Shown here in pieces: positions 26,488-34,478 of a DNA stretch of 64,000 nt; the stretch's first letter is position 1; every line of letters begins with the position of its first letter. Made by a program: the position numbers and the translations under genes. The notes beneath the pieces are model-generated. The model made no database searches. It was not told the origin of the DNA and saw only the letters and a program-made list of their open reading frames with translations. The stretch is taken from contig JAEUTO010000009.1 of assembly GCA_016787785.1 (NCBI GenBank), positions 62,001-126,000 on the forward strand. Direction: 5' to 3'. The DNA is from Bacteroidia bacterium. Lineage in GTDB: Bacteria > Bacteroidota > Bacteroidia > B-17B0 > Aurantibacillaceae.

Positions 26488-26519
26488 AAAGCCGGTAGCT
26501 TTTATAGGCTGCCGACTTT
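26488..26519 (-). terminator. Terminator after the paralogous secreted-protein pair
   Basis: On the minus strand AAAGTCGGCAGC and GCTACCGGCTTT pair (two G-U positions) and are followed by TTGGTTTTT. It separates the gene ending at 26563 from the alpha-2-macroglobulin gene. Confidence 0.7.
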
Positions 26520-26562
26520 AATTTATTAAGTGTGGCTTTTTAGCGATTATTTGAAATCGAGA

Positions 26563-27057
26563 TTAATTGCCTCTTTTACCATAGGTGCCGGAACTGTGAT
26601 GATCGTGAGATCCGCCGTGACTTCCGCCGCAGCCAAGCAGGGCTATCTCCAAAGCTACCCTACAAGCAAAGCCCAGAACGCGAAGGCCAATATAAGCCGC
26701 GTCAGCTATTGCTTGATTCCTAGCGATCCTTTTATTAGATAAAGGATCTGGCGATGGAAGGGCTTCCTGCTCATTGTTATTATTTGAATCGGCTAATTTA
26801 GAATTGTTTGAAGTGCTATCTGCTAAAAAGGTATCGTAAGAACCATTCGCGTAACGAATAGATTTCAACTTCGAAATATCAATCACAGAGTATTGGTCCT
26901 GCGTGTTTTCGGTTAAGTTTTTATATTGAACTTCGTTTGCTCTTACTTCAAGAACTTTAGCAGGAATTGTCTTTCCGTTTTGTGTGAAAAGCGTGTCTTG
27001 CGAAAAACCCGCAAGGCTAATAAATAACAATAAGGTTGATAAATAAATTTTCTTCAT
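26563..27057 (-). CDS. Small secreted protein, paralogue of the upstream gene
   Basis: 164 residues. A signal peptide (about 1-20, ending AGFSQ) is followed by a region of about 65 residues with DTLFTQNGKTIPAKVLEV and ISKLKSIRYANGSYDTF. This shares its order with the neighbour at 27065 (DTLYTTKGKIITGQVKEI; IVLIHYKNGSKEVF). The C-terminal half has a hydrophobic Cys-containing segment and a Gly/His-rich tail (GSHGGSHDHHSSG). It lies seven bases after the paralogue. The shared module is a beta-rich domain common in Bacteroidota secreted proteins. Function is unknown. Confidence 0.7.
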   Translation of the reverse strand: MKKIYLSTLLLFISLAGFSQDTLFTQNGKTIPAKVLEVRANEVQYKNLTENTQDQYSVIDISKLKSIRYANGSYDTFLADSTSNNSKLADSNNNNEQEALPSPDPLSNKRIARNQAIADAAYIGLRVLGFACRVALEIALLGCGGSHGGSHDHHSSGTYGKRGN

Positions 27058-27064
27058 ATATTAA

Positions 27065-27553
27065 TTATCTGCGACCGCCGCCTCTGCGTCCGTAATGTTT
27101 AAAATAGTTGTGATGGTTATGGTGCCAGTGGTGTCCGTAACTTCTATAATACCCACCATAGTAAGGTCTGTTCCAGCCCCAACCTCCCCAGCCCCAGCCC
27201 CAACCGCCTGCAAAAGCGTAAAGTGGCGCAGCACCAACTACAATATTTACCCGCGGCCTTGTATTTACATAAACCGGATCGGAATTATCATCTGAAGAAA
27301 CACTTGTAGCAGCAGATCCGGAGTTTTCAAAAACTTCTTTGCTGCCGTTCTTATAATGTATAAGTACAATATCCGTTTTATCTACAACATATAAGGGGCC
27401 ATCAGGATTTGCGGCTCTTTTGTATTTAATTTCGTGTTGTGTAATTTCTTTAACCTGGCCGGTAATAATCTTTCCTTTCGTGGTATAAAGTGTGTCTTGC
27501 GCAAAAGCACTGATGCCAAAAATTGCTAACAGGATAAATAAAATACTTTTCAT
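27065..27553 (-). CDS. Small secreted protein with Gly/His/Tyr-rich tail
   Basis: 162 residues. A signal peptide (1-18, ISAFAQ) precedes the same module as the next gene (residues 19-80). The C-terminal 50 residues are very rich in Gly, Trp, Tyr and His (GGWGWGWGGWGW, HHWHHNHHNYF) and end in RRGGGRR. The His-rich tail could bind metals, and the Gly/Tyr pattern resembles surface or membrane-associated low-complexity tails. It is probably first in a two-gene operon that ends at the 26488-26519 terminator. Confidence 0.7.
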   Translation of the reverse strand: MKSILFILLAIFGISAFAQDTLYTTKGKIITGQVKEITQHEIKYKRAANPDGPLYVVDKTDIVLIHYKNGSKEVFENSGSAATSVSSDDNSDPVYVNTRPRVNIVVGAAPLYAFAGGWGWGWGGWGWNRPYYGGYYRSYGHHWHHNHHNYFKHYGRRGGGRR

Positions 27554-27660
27554 AATAGAAATCTTTTATTTGTTCTAATAAAGATACAAAATAAAGATTG
27601 CGTGGTAAATTTTAGACTGTTAAAAAGGATAGTTCGGAATTATTTAACAAATTTTGATAA

Positions 27661-28362
27661 TTAATGGCGATTTTTCATTTTTTTCAACTGAATTATGTCA
27701 ACCAAAAATGCAAAAGCCATTGAAAAATAAATATATCCTTTCGGTATTGTAAAATGTAAACCTTCTGCAATAAGAGTAATTCCTATCATCATTAAAAAAC
27801 ATATTGCAAGAATTTTAAACGAAGGATGTTTCTGAATAAACGCGCTAATTGGTTTTGAAGCAAACAACATAATTGTAACAGCTACAATCACTGCTACGTA
27901 CATAATCCACAATTCCTGAACCATGCCTACGGCTGTGATTATGGAGTCGATAGAGAACACAAGGTCCAGTAAAATTATTTCTAATAATAATTTTTTAAAA
28001 CTTCCGCTTTTGGATCTCATAGTTGCAGCTTCATCCGTAACATTTTCTGTTTTATGAAGTATTTCCTTTGTGCTTTTATACAATAAAAATAAACCACCTG
28101 CAATGAGAATGAGACTTTTTCCTGAAAAATCAATATCAAAAGCAGTGAACAAAACTTGATCAAGTTTAAGGATCCATGAAACTGCGGCTAACAAGACAAG
28201 TCTTATCAGCATAGCAAGGCCCAGTCCCCAGATCCTTAATTTATTTCTGTTCTCTTCGGGAAGCTTATCGGCTAGAATAGAGATGAAGATAATATTATCA
28301 ATGCCGAGAATAACTTCTAAAGCTATTAACGAAAGTAAAGGAACAATTGCATCGGTAAACAT
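27661..28362 (-). CDS. TerC-family integral membrane protein
   Basis: 233 residues with about seven transmembrane helices. It carries both TerC acidic signatures: LEVILGIDNIIFISILA near residue 15 and LDLVFSIDSIITAVGM near 130. The buried Asp residues are thought to handle metal ions; related proteins export Mn2+ or act in redox or metal homeostasis of secreted proteins. The name comes from tellurite resistance plasmids, but tellurite should not be inferred here. It is a single gene. Confidence 0.9.
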   Translation of the reverse strand: MFTDAIVPLLSLIALEVILGIDNIIFISILADKLPEENRNKLRIWGLGLAMLIRLVLLAAVSWILKLDQVLFTAFDIDFSGKSLILIAGGLFLLYKSTKEILHKTENVTDEAATMRSKSGSFKKLLLEIILLDLVFSIDSIITAVGMVQELWIMYVAVIVAVTIMLFASKPISAFIQKHPSFKILAICFLMMIGITLIAEGLHFTIPKGYIYFSMAFAFLVDIIQLKKMKNRH

Positions 28363-28531
28363 ATTCTTATAACTAACAAGCGAAAAATAAAATAGTTTAA
28401 ATAAATATGACGCTTAATTAGTATGAGATTTATCGTTGGAAACGTTAATAGCTTACAACTGAGCAAATTATTTTGTTTAATTCACTTAGCAGAAAATAAA
28501 TTGGAAATTTCGAGTATTTTTTTTGGTGATT

Positions 28532-28918
28532 TTAGGCCTTTGATGGTAAAAATGTTTTAAGCCAGTCAATAGCTTCTTCTTTGGTTGGAAAAACACGTGT
28601 TGGTACTGTAGGTTTATTGTACTTTATGTAAAAATTTGCTAGTAGTTTTTGTGCGAGGTTACAGTAAGCGATCGCATCCGCCAAGGTATACAAATTACTT
28701 TCCGCAGCAGCTGAAAATATTCTGGCTTCCTTGTCAACACTGCTAAATTCACCCGCGTCTATCAAAATTGGAAATTTTCTTCCTTTGCCCAGTTTTCCCA
28801 TCGCTTCAACAATAAATACGGCATCGGATAATTCAATTTCTTGACCTGACTTTAAATGAATATGGATAATATTATCATCAATACTCACAACTGATTTCTC
28901 TAATTCTATTGTTTCCAT
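28532..28918 (-). CDS. STAS/SpoIIAA-like small protein
   Basis: 128 residues from the ATG at 28918 (a TTG three codons earlier is less likely). The order is a beta strand, HIHLKSGQEIELSDAVFIVE, a glycine turn, RKFPILIDAGEFSSVDKEAR and a C-terminal PTRVFPTKEEAIDWLKTFL. This matches the STAS-like proteins of Bacteroidota (DUF7793-type). The ending xxFxxxEEAxxWL resembles that of the SpoIIAA-like protein at 12638. It is probably transcribed from the palindrome-controlled promoter near 29084, together with the broken lipoprotein frame between them. Confidence 0.6.
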   Translation of the reverse strand: METIELEKSVVSIDDNIIHIHLKSGQEIELSDAVFIVEAMGKLGKGRKFPILIDAGEFSSVDKEARIFSAAAESNLYTLADAIAYCNLAQKLLANFYIKYNKPTVPTRVFPTKEEAIDWLKTFLPSKA

Positions 28919-28932
28919 TACAAGCAAATTTG

Positions 28933-29043
28933 TTATTTCTGCGAACTATTTTGATTTAATATTAATGAGCTGTTAAAACCGCAAGAAGTAAGTAGAATTA
29001 AGCTCACTAAGATGAGTAAAATTTAAAAATTTTTTATTATCAT
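28933..29043 (-). pseudogene. Tiny lipoprotein frame interrupted by TAA
   Basis: On the minus strand ATG at 29043 reads MIIKNF, then TAA, and continues in the same frame as ILLILVSLILLTSCGFNSS to a second TAA at 28933-28935. With one base changed at the internal stop (for example AAA for TAA) it would be a 36-residue lipoprotein with a perfect lipobox LTSC, similar in size to entericidin-type lipoproteins. It lies in the leader between a predicted CRP/FNR-type promoter and the STAS-like gene. It may be a decayed gene, use a rare start downstream of the stop, or be chance. Confidence 0.4.
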
Positions 29044-29076
29044 AAGAAGCAGATAAAATAATTTAGTTTAACATCA

Positions 29077-29119
29077 CAAAAATCTTGCTTAATAGTATAA
29101 TTAAAAATGATCAGCATCA
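29077..29119 (-). promoter_or_regulatory. CRP/FNR-type site with class II spacing
   Basis: The palindrome TGATCAGCATCA (29108-29119) is followed on the minus strand, 35 bp from its first base, by GATTTTTG (29084-29077), one mismatch from TAnnTTTG. It would start a transcript near 29073 that covers the broken lipoprotein frame and the STAS-like gene. Confidence 0.55.
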
Positions 29120-29154
29120 TAAGTGTAAATGAAGTTGATCATTAAAAAATTTAT

Positions 29155-30528
29155 TTAGAAAAGGACTGACGTTTGATTTAGCTGTGGTGCAACCGCCAGC
29201 CATCCATAATTCTCCTTGATCTTCTCAATTAGTGTTTTAGCAGCTATCTTTTCACCATGCGTAATGAATATTTTTTCAGGCTTATTTTTCACCTTTGAAA
29301 GCCAATGGATAAGTTCAGATTGATCAGCATGTGCAGATAATCCTTCTATTAAAGAGATAGAGGCGTTTACCTTCCATAATTTGCCGCGCATTTTTATTTC
29401 CTTTGCGCCGTCTAATAGCGCGCGCCCTCGTGTTCCTTCTCCCTGGTAACCTGCTAGAAGAATGGTGGCTTTTGCATCTCCGATATATTTTTCAAAATAG
29501 GATAGAACCCTTCCGCCGGTAGCCATGCCACTACTAGCTATAATTATTTTTGGGGTTTTATCTCTTAGTATTTTTTCAGTTTCAACTTCGTTCTTAATTA
29601 TTCTGATTTGGCTGCATATCTCAATCGATTCAACTAATGATAGTTTATGCCATTTGAGATTTTTATGAAATACTTCTAATACATGGCTCCCCATGGGGCT
29701 ATCCATATATATAGGTATTTTTGGTATTTTTTTTTCGTTTCCAAGTTGCCATAGCAAGAACATGATTAACTGAGTTCTTTCAACGGCAAAACTTGGAATG
29801 ATAATTGTGCCCTGCTTTGATTCGGCTTTATTTATTTCATTAGCTAATAATTGCTTTGGGTCCTCTGAATGTAACCTGTTGCCATAGGTTGATTCCATAA
29901 CGATCACATCGGCTGTTTCCGGATAGTCAGTTTCGTACATCAATGGATCGTTGATCCTACCGATGTCGCCGGAAAAGACAATAGTTTTATTTTTTATTTT
30001 TAATTCGATGAAACAGGCGCCAAGTATATGACCATTATATTTAAATTGGAACGAAACATCATTAGTTATCTCAATTGGTATTTTTAATGGCTTACTTTCA
30101 AAAAACGGGAAAACAGCTTCGGCCTCTTTGGTATCATAAAGCGGTTTTGCCGGTTTGTGTTTACTGTAATTGTTGCGATTCGCTCTTTCTGCATCTTCTT
30201 CTTGAATTTTTGCACTATCGAGCAAAATTAGTTTTGTTATTTCTACCGTAGGTTCGGTTGCAAATATTTTTCCGTTAAAGCCTTGTTTTATTAGTAAGGG
30301 CAAATAACCAACATGATCTAAGTGCCCGTGTGTTAAGATCACAAGGTCAATAGAAGAAACATCTACCGGTAACACATTCCAGTTAAGAAGTCTCAAGTCT
30401 TTAAGGCCTTGAAACAATCCACAATCTATTAAGATGTTTTTTGTTGGCGTTTTTAATAAATACTTTGATCCGGTTACAGTGCCGGCAGCGCCAAGAAAAG
30501 TGAGACTGGTTTGTTGTTCTTTGTTCAT
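29155..30528 (-). CDS. MBL-fold beta-CASP metallo-hydrolase (RNA-processing type)
   Basis: 457 residues. The N-terminal metallo-beta-lactamase part has GAAGTVTGSKYLL and HGHLDHVG (near 66-73). The beta-CASP part has SFAVERTQLIMFLL and SSGMATGGRV. The C-terminal RMMBL region has GLSAHADQSELIHWL and a final metal His in ITHGE. This matches YSH1/CPSF73-like bacterial proteins thought to act as RNases. It is cytosolic, without a signal. It lies 100 bp after the ATP-cone nuclease gene on the same strand and is probably in the same transcript. The substrate here is not known. Confidence 0.9.
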   Translation of the reverse strand: MNKEQQTSLTFLGAAGTVTGSKYLLKTPTKNILIDCGLFQGLKDLRLLNWNVLPVDVSSIDLVILTHGHLDHVGYLPLLIKQGFNGKIFATEPTVEITKLILLDSAKIQEEDAERANRNNYSKHKPAKPLYDTKEAEAVFPFFESKPLKIPIEITNDVSFQFKYNGHILGACFIELKIKNKTIVFSGDIGRINDPLMYETDYPETADVIVMESTYGNRLHSEDPKQLLANEINKAESKQGTIIIPSFAVERTQLIMFLLWQLGNEKKIPKIPIYMDSPMGSHVLEVFHKNLKWHKLSLVESIEICSQIRIIKNEVETEKILRDKTPKIIIASSGMATGGRVLSYFEKYIGDAKATILLAGYQGEGTRGRALLDGAKEIKMRGKLWKVNASISLIEGLSAHADQSELIHWLSKVKNKPEKIFITHGEKIAAKTLIEKIKENYGWLAVAPQLNQTSVLF

Positions 30529-30628
30529 TTAGCTAGATATTTTTTAATACTAATTTTGTTTTCGGTATTGCTAAATTCAGTTTTCCACCAAACATTTTTC
30601 AACCGCACGTGTTTCTTCTACAATAATG

Positions 30629-31513
30629 CTAATGTTCATTTATTATGCTGTTTTTTGTTTCTTTTTCTTTGAACAGATGGGCGCATAATTGCTCGGCCTC
30701 TTTCATTACCGTATAAATTCGTGATTGCTTTATGCCGCTGGCTTCGAGTAGCTTTTTATTATTATATATCTCTTTGCACAGAACGATCTTTTTTTCAAGT
30801 AAACGTCCTTTCTCGGCTTTGGTGAGCGATGTTAAACAGGTAATAGGATATAAACCCAACGTGTCAATTTGTTCGCGCAAACTACCTTTTACCGGATAGT
30901 CCCATCCGATTAAATTTAAACCCACACATTTCCCATACTGTACCGCGTCTATAGAAAATTTTGTATTTGTAAAAACCCAACCCTGATAAAACCTGGTTAC
31001 ATGGGCTGCCATTTTTATCCATTGGGCTTCTACATCTTTAAATCTTGATTGTATATAAAGAGGAATTTTTACATCACAAAATATGCCGGGTAAATTATGA
31101 TATTTACATTCAATCATATAACAATGATCTCCTTTTTCCGCGATCACATCTATTTCATGCGTTACACATTGCCCCTGAACTATTTCTCCAACTTTAGTTT
31201 GGTATCCCTGATATTTTAAGATCTCGGCAACATATTTTTCGAAGGGATAACCTGAGGGGCCAAGTTCCATTAGTGCTTGTTTTAAATGATAACGTGCTGC
31301 CAGGTGCCGTGAACTTTCCTTTAAAAGTGTAAAAGCTAGTTTGTAAATTTCTTTTGTTGAGATGCCTTCAAATATTTTGTTACCAACTTCTTTTGTGATA
31401 AATTTAATTTGTTCTTCCGAGGCTCCTGCACGTTGCAGCGACATTCTTAGTTTTTTTTCAGAAAACTGAGTTTTCTCTCCGGAAGCTTTTGTTACAAGTA
31501 AGTTTGTGTACAT
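30629..31513 (-). CDS. ATP-cone domain fused to an Mrr-like restriction endonuclease fold
   Basis: 294 residues from ATG 31513; the GTG at 31540 would overlap the predicted -7 box and is rejected. An ATP-cone (about 1-90: VTKASGEKTQFSEKKLRMSL, then a helical region with ARYHLKQALMELGP) is followed by a PD-(D/E)XK nuclease core (about 92-190) with HEIDVIAEKG and MIECKYHN; Asp122, Glu135 and Lys137 are the likely catalytic set. ATP-cones sense ATP/dATP in ribonucleotide reductases, so nuclease action may depend on nucleotide state. A C-terminal helical tail (about 230-285) is of unknown role. No methylase is nearby, so it is not a standard restriction system. Confidence 0.85.
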   Translation of the reverse strand: MYTNLLVTKASGEKTQFSEKKLRMSLQRAGASEEQIKFITKEVGNKIFEGISTKEIYKLAFTLLKESSRHLAARYHLKQALMELGPSGYPFEKYVAEILKYQGYQTKVGEIVQGQCVTHEIDVIAEKGDHCYMIECKYHNLPGIFCDVKIPLYIQSRFKDVEAQWIKMAAHVTRFYQGWVFTNTKFSIDAVQYGKCVGLNLIGWDYPVKGSLREQIDTLGLYPITCLTSLTKAEKGRLLEKKIVLCKEIYNNKKLLEASGIKQSRIYTVMKEAEQLCAHLFKEKETKNSIINEH

Positions 31514-31524
31514 ATTATTTTCTT

Positions 31525-31589
31525 TAAAAGTAGGCTTCACTCCGGCGGCATCTTATGACGGCAATTAGAGTAGATACTGATCTATATCA
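31525..31589 (-). promoter_or_regulatory. CRP/FNR-type site with class I spacing, ATP-cone nuclease promoter
   Basis: TGATCTATATCA (31578-31589) stands exactly 57 bp upstream on the minus strand of TACTTTTA (31532-31525), one mismatch from TAnnTTTG. The ATG follows at 31513. The palindrome overlaps the 3' end of the TauE-like gene, so the nuclease gene has its own regulated promoter. Confidence 0.65.
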
Positions 31590-32322
31590 TATTTCGGATT
31601 TGGTTACCTAATGTTACCAATCCAACAAGTAGAATAAGAAAAAGTACAATAGATTTGAACTGCTCTTGCGAAAATCGTTTTAATATTTTTTTGCCAACAT
31701 AGGTGCCTACAATAGCAACAACAAGTAAAATGGGTACCAAATAAAGATCGTGTTTATGCATGTAACCATTTGAAAAATAAACCACACTTCTGCTTAGATC
31801 TATACCTAGGTCGATAATTGCGGAGGTAGCTATAAAGATTTCCTTTTTAAGATTAAAAGCTGCAAGCGTTAATCCCCTTATTGCGCCGCCTGAACCTAAA
31901 AGACCCGCCGTTATTCCAGAGAAAGCGCCGCCACTTATGGAATTAAACAACGTGGGCTTTAATTTTAGGTTTTTAAAGATCAATAAAATAACACTTATTG
32001 CAATAAGGAATATAGCAAGAAATATTTCCAGTAATTTGCTGTCGAAATATTGCGTCAAAAATGCGCCTACTATTACGAATAGTACAGCGGGTATTCCAAT
32101 AGTAATGATGAGTTTTTTGTCGAAACCAGTTCTGAAAAGTGCGATCTTTGAAATATTACTTGACAAATGAAATAAGGCGGTAATACCTAATACTGAGTGG
32201 AAATCGAAAAAAAAGCCCGCAATAGGCACAAAAAAAAGTGACGATCCGAAACCGCCAACGGTTCCAATAACTTCTGCTAAAAGAGCAAGGATTGCAAATA
32301 ATAATAAAGTTTCAATTTCCAT
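31582..32322 (-). CDS. TauE/SafE-family membrane permease
   Basis: 246 residues, about eight hydrophobic helices. The start LFAILALLAEVIGTVGGFGSS and the internal repeat GGAFSGITAGLLGSGGAIRG are the two inverted repeats typical of TauE/SafE (sulfite or organosulfonate exporter) proteins. It presumably moves a small anion across the inner membrane. It ends 40 bp before the ATP-cone gene and starts 28 bp after the DUF998 gene, consistent with one long transcript from the 36.2-kb promoter. Confidence 0.85.
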   Translation of the reverse strand: MEIETLLLFAILALLAEVIGTVGGFGSSLFFVPIAGFFFDFHSVLGITALFHLSSNISKIALFRTGFDKKLIITIGIPAVLFVIVGAFLTQYFDSKLLEIFLAIFLIAISVILLIFKNLKLKPTLFNSISGGAFSGITAGLLGSGGAIRGLTLAAFNLKKEIFIATSAIIDLGIDLSRSVVYFSNGYMHKHDLYLVPILLVVAIVGTYVGKKILKRFSQEQFKSIVLFLILLVGLVTLGNQIRNMI

Positions 32323-32350
32323 AACTCTCTTACTCTTTTGTAAATTTTAT

Positions 32351-33037
32351 TTAATTAATACTTCGGTCCACTTTTTGTGAATTAGATTTCAATAAATACA
32401 CTGCAAATATAACTATCCATAGACAACCGATAATGATCGATGAACGTTGAAGGATTCCTGCAATATTAACTAAATAAGGGGTTTGTTTAAAACCAATTCC
32501 TGCCAAAAAGAATGTAACAAGAACACTAATTGCGGTAAAAGTGCAGTATTTTGCCAATCCAAATTGAGAACGAGTAATAAAATATTTTCTAAAAACTAAG
32601 CACGCCCATGGCAGACATATGAATACGAGAATTGAAAAAAGATCATGAAGATGTCCGCGAAGTGTATATTGCGCTAACAACAAGGGTTGATTTTCAGGAT
32701 ATCCATAAACAGGATCAGTGGTAAAAAGACCTGCACCGACCAATCCTGCACCAACCAGTCCAACTAACAAAACTCCTTTGCCTTTGTAGTTGTTTAGGGA
32801 TAGTTTTAACCCAACCGCAAAAGCAATAAATAATAAACCAGAAGTGATAAAGTTGGCTACCTGTGTCCAGCCACAATTTCCTATTGACAAAGAACTTACG
32901 GGGTAACGAAACGTATCGTAATCTGTTCTTACGGCACCCTCAATAATAAAAGAAAAAACGAATAATAAAGAACCTATTGCGCCACATGAAAGCAATATCT
33001 TCGTTTTTGTATTAAAATGAAACTCATTAGCCAGCAT
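32351..33037 (-). CDS. DUF998 membrane protein
   Basis: 228 residues and six predicted transmembrane helices. Features are FSFIIEGAVRTDYDTFRYPVSSLSIG after the first helix, GLFTTDPVYGYP near residue 103 and a conserved His in RGHLHDLFSILVF. This is the pattern of DUF998. Function is unknown. It starts three bases after the preceding gene and is followed after 28 bp by the TauE-like permease. Confidence 0.8.
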   Translation of the reverse strand: MLANEFHFNTKTKILLSCGAIGSLLFVFSFIIEGAVRTDYDTFRYPVSSLSIGNCGWTQVANFITSGLLFIAFAVGLKLSLNNYKGKGVLLVGLVGAGLVGAGLFTTDPVYGYPENQPLLLAQYTLRGHLHDLFSILVFICLPWACLVFRKYFITRSQFGLAKYCTFTAISVLVTFFLAGIGFKQTPYLVNIAGILQRSSIIIGCLWIVIFAVYLLKSNSQKVDRSIN

Positions 33038-33040
33038 GGT

Positions 33041-33505
33041 CTATTTTAGCTCAGCGCTATTTTGATTTTTTTTGTATTTCGTCTTATGCAATTCAACAGC
33101 CTCCTCAATGGAATGTGATACAGATAAAATACTTTCTTTTTTTGCCAATTCGGATAGTTTACTGTAAAAGGTTCCAAGAGTTTCCAATTCTTGCTCGCTT
33201 AAATTTTCTACATCTATTAGCCTATTGCTCGGGCCGTTTAAGGCTGCTACCAATTCATTTAGTTTAAGATGTATAGCTCGCGAATCTTTGTTTTGCATTC
33301 TTTGAATTAAAAATACCATTAAAAAAGTTACGATCGTGGTTCCGGTATTAATCACCAATTGCCATGTATCGGAGAATTTAAAATATGGCCCGGTGATAAG
33401 CCAAACAAGTATTATTAAAAAGGCGATCATAAATGCCAAGGTTGAGCCGCTAAAAGCTGTTACCTGGTGCGCCAGTTTTTCAAATATATTACCCCGTTTC
33501 TTCAT
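33041..33505 (-). CDS. Low-affinity iron permease-like membrane protein
   Basis: 154 residues. Two transmembrane helices (about 18-38 and 47-66) are joined by LITGPYFKFSDTWQLVINTGTTI. They are followed by FLIQRMQNKDSRAIHLKLNEL, the signature of the family named after yeast low-affinity iron permease Fet4. The C-terminal 80 residues are cytosolic and helical. The bacterial members have no proven transport role. It is four bases downstream of mlaD. Confidence 0.75.
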   Translation of the reverse strand: MKKRGNIFEKLAHQVTAFSGSTLAFMIAFLIILVWLITGPYFKFSDTWQLVINTGTTIVTFLMVFLIQRMQNKDSRAIHLKLNELVAALNGPSNRLIDVENLSEQELETLGTFYSKLSELAKKESILSVSHSIEEAVELHKTKYKKNQNSAELK

Positions 33506-33509
33506 AACA

Positions 33510-34478
33510 TTATTTTTTAGATATTTGTTTACTTTTTTTTCTAAAATATTTTTTGAAAGGCCAGGAATGTTTTACAGCTTCCATATTTTCGTTAAAGTTA
33601 TAAGCGCCTGATTTTACAGACTCCATACTTTTATTCAAATTATAAATCAGCGAAGTGTCATTAAGGAGAACACCCACAGTACCTTTACCTTGCTTGATCC
33701 CTTTTATTACTTGACTCAGGTCTCCGGTTATTATTGCAGCAGTATCGCTCAGGCGTTTCAATTTCACAACGGTTTGACTGATCTCTGAAGAAAGTACAGT
33801 GTCGGTAACTAATGCGCCAATACTACCTTTACCTTTTTTTATCCCATTCATCATGCCGGAGAGATCACCCGTTATGAGTAGGCCACGATTACTCATTAAC
33901 TTAAGATTAACTACAGTGGATTTAACGTTTTCTGCGACTATTGTATCTAATAACAAATTCCACAAACTGTTCTTGCTATTTATTTTGTCTGTTATATTGC
34001 GGAGGTTTGAAGAAATTACTTTTATATTTTCATTTGTAACATTTAACGTTCTAACCATTTCGTCCATTTCTATTGGGCTAAGGGTTTGAAGACGGGAATT
34101 TTCGCTAATATTTGGTGCAGGTTCATTTATTGAATTAATATTAACTAATTTGTTACCCATTAGGCCATCCGTTCCAACACTTGCCAATGCATTGGTCTTA
34201 ATAAAGCGTTGCGCCTTTTTTTCTAAAAGCATTATCACTTCAACTGTTGAATCGCTTACTATTTCTACCGACTCTACGGTGCCAACATTTATACCAGCGT
34301 AGCGAACATTATTCCCTTGCATTAAACCGTTTACATTGTGAAATCTCGCATTAATTCTAAAGGTGTCACCAAATAAATTTTGTTTTTTTCCAATAAAATA
34401 AAATGCAGTTATAAGCAATATTGTTGCTATAATTACAAATAAACCGAGTCTGATATTTTTCGTGCCTTCGCTCATCAT
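33510..34478 (-). CDS. mlaD: MlaD-like MCE-domain lipid transport protein
   Basis: 322 residues. One N-terminal transmembrane helix (about 12-30) is followed by an MCE domain (about 38-115: FRINARFHNVNGLMQGNNVRYAGINVG). The C-terminal helical region contains two copies of a unit of the form ITGDLSxxxxGIKxGKGxxGxLxxDT (near 205-230 and 250-275). MlaD subunits form hexamers that pass phospholipids between the membranes. Four-base overlaps link it to mlaF. It is longer than E. coli MlaD because of the C-terminal coils. Confidence 0.85.
   Translation of the reverse strand: MMSEGTKNIRLGLFVIIATILLITAFYFIGKKQNLFGDTFRINARFHNVNGLMQGNNVRYAGINVGTVESVEIVSDSTVEVIMLLEKKAQRFIKTNALASVGTDGLMGNKLVNINSINEPAPNISENSRLQTLSPIEMDEMVRTLNVTNENIKVISSNLRNITDKINSKNSLWNLLLDTIVAENVKSTVVNLKLMSNRGLLITGDLSGMMNGIKKGKGSIGALVTDTVLSSEISQTVVKLKRLSDTAAIITGDLSQVIKGIKQGKGTVGVLLNDTSLIYNLNKSMESVKSGAYNFNENMEAVKHSWPFKKYFRKKSKQISKK

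Noticed and set aside
27661-28362. Tellurite resistance locus (TerC-like here and TerB-like at 58360)
   Set aside because: The two genes are 30 kb apart and no TerA, TerD or TerE is present; the names reflect fold families, not a resistance operon.
30629-31513. Restriction-modification or phage defence system around the Mrr-like nuclease
   Set aside because: No methyltransferase, specificity subunit, other defence gene or mobile element is next to it; context and promoter point to stress regulation.
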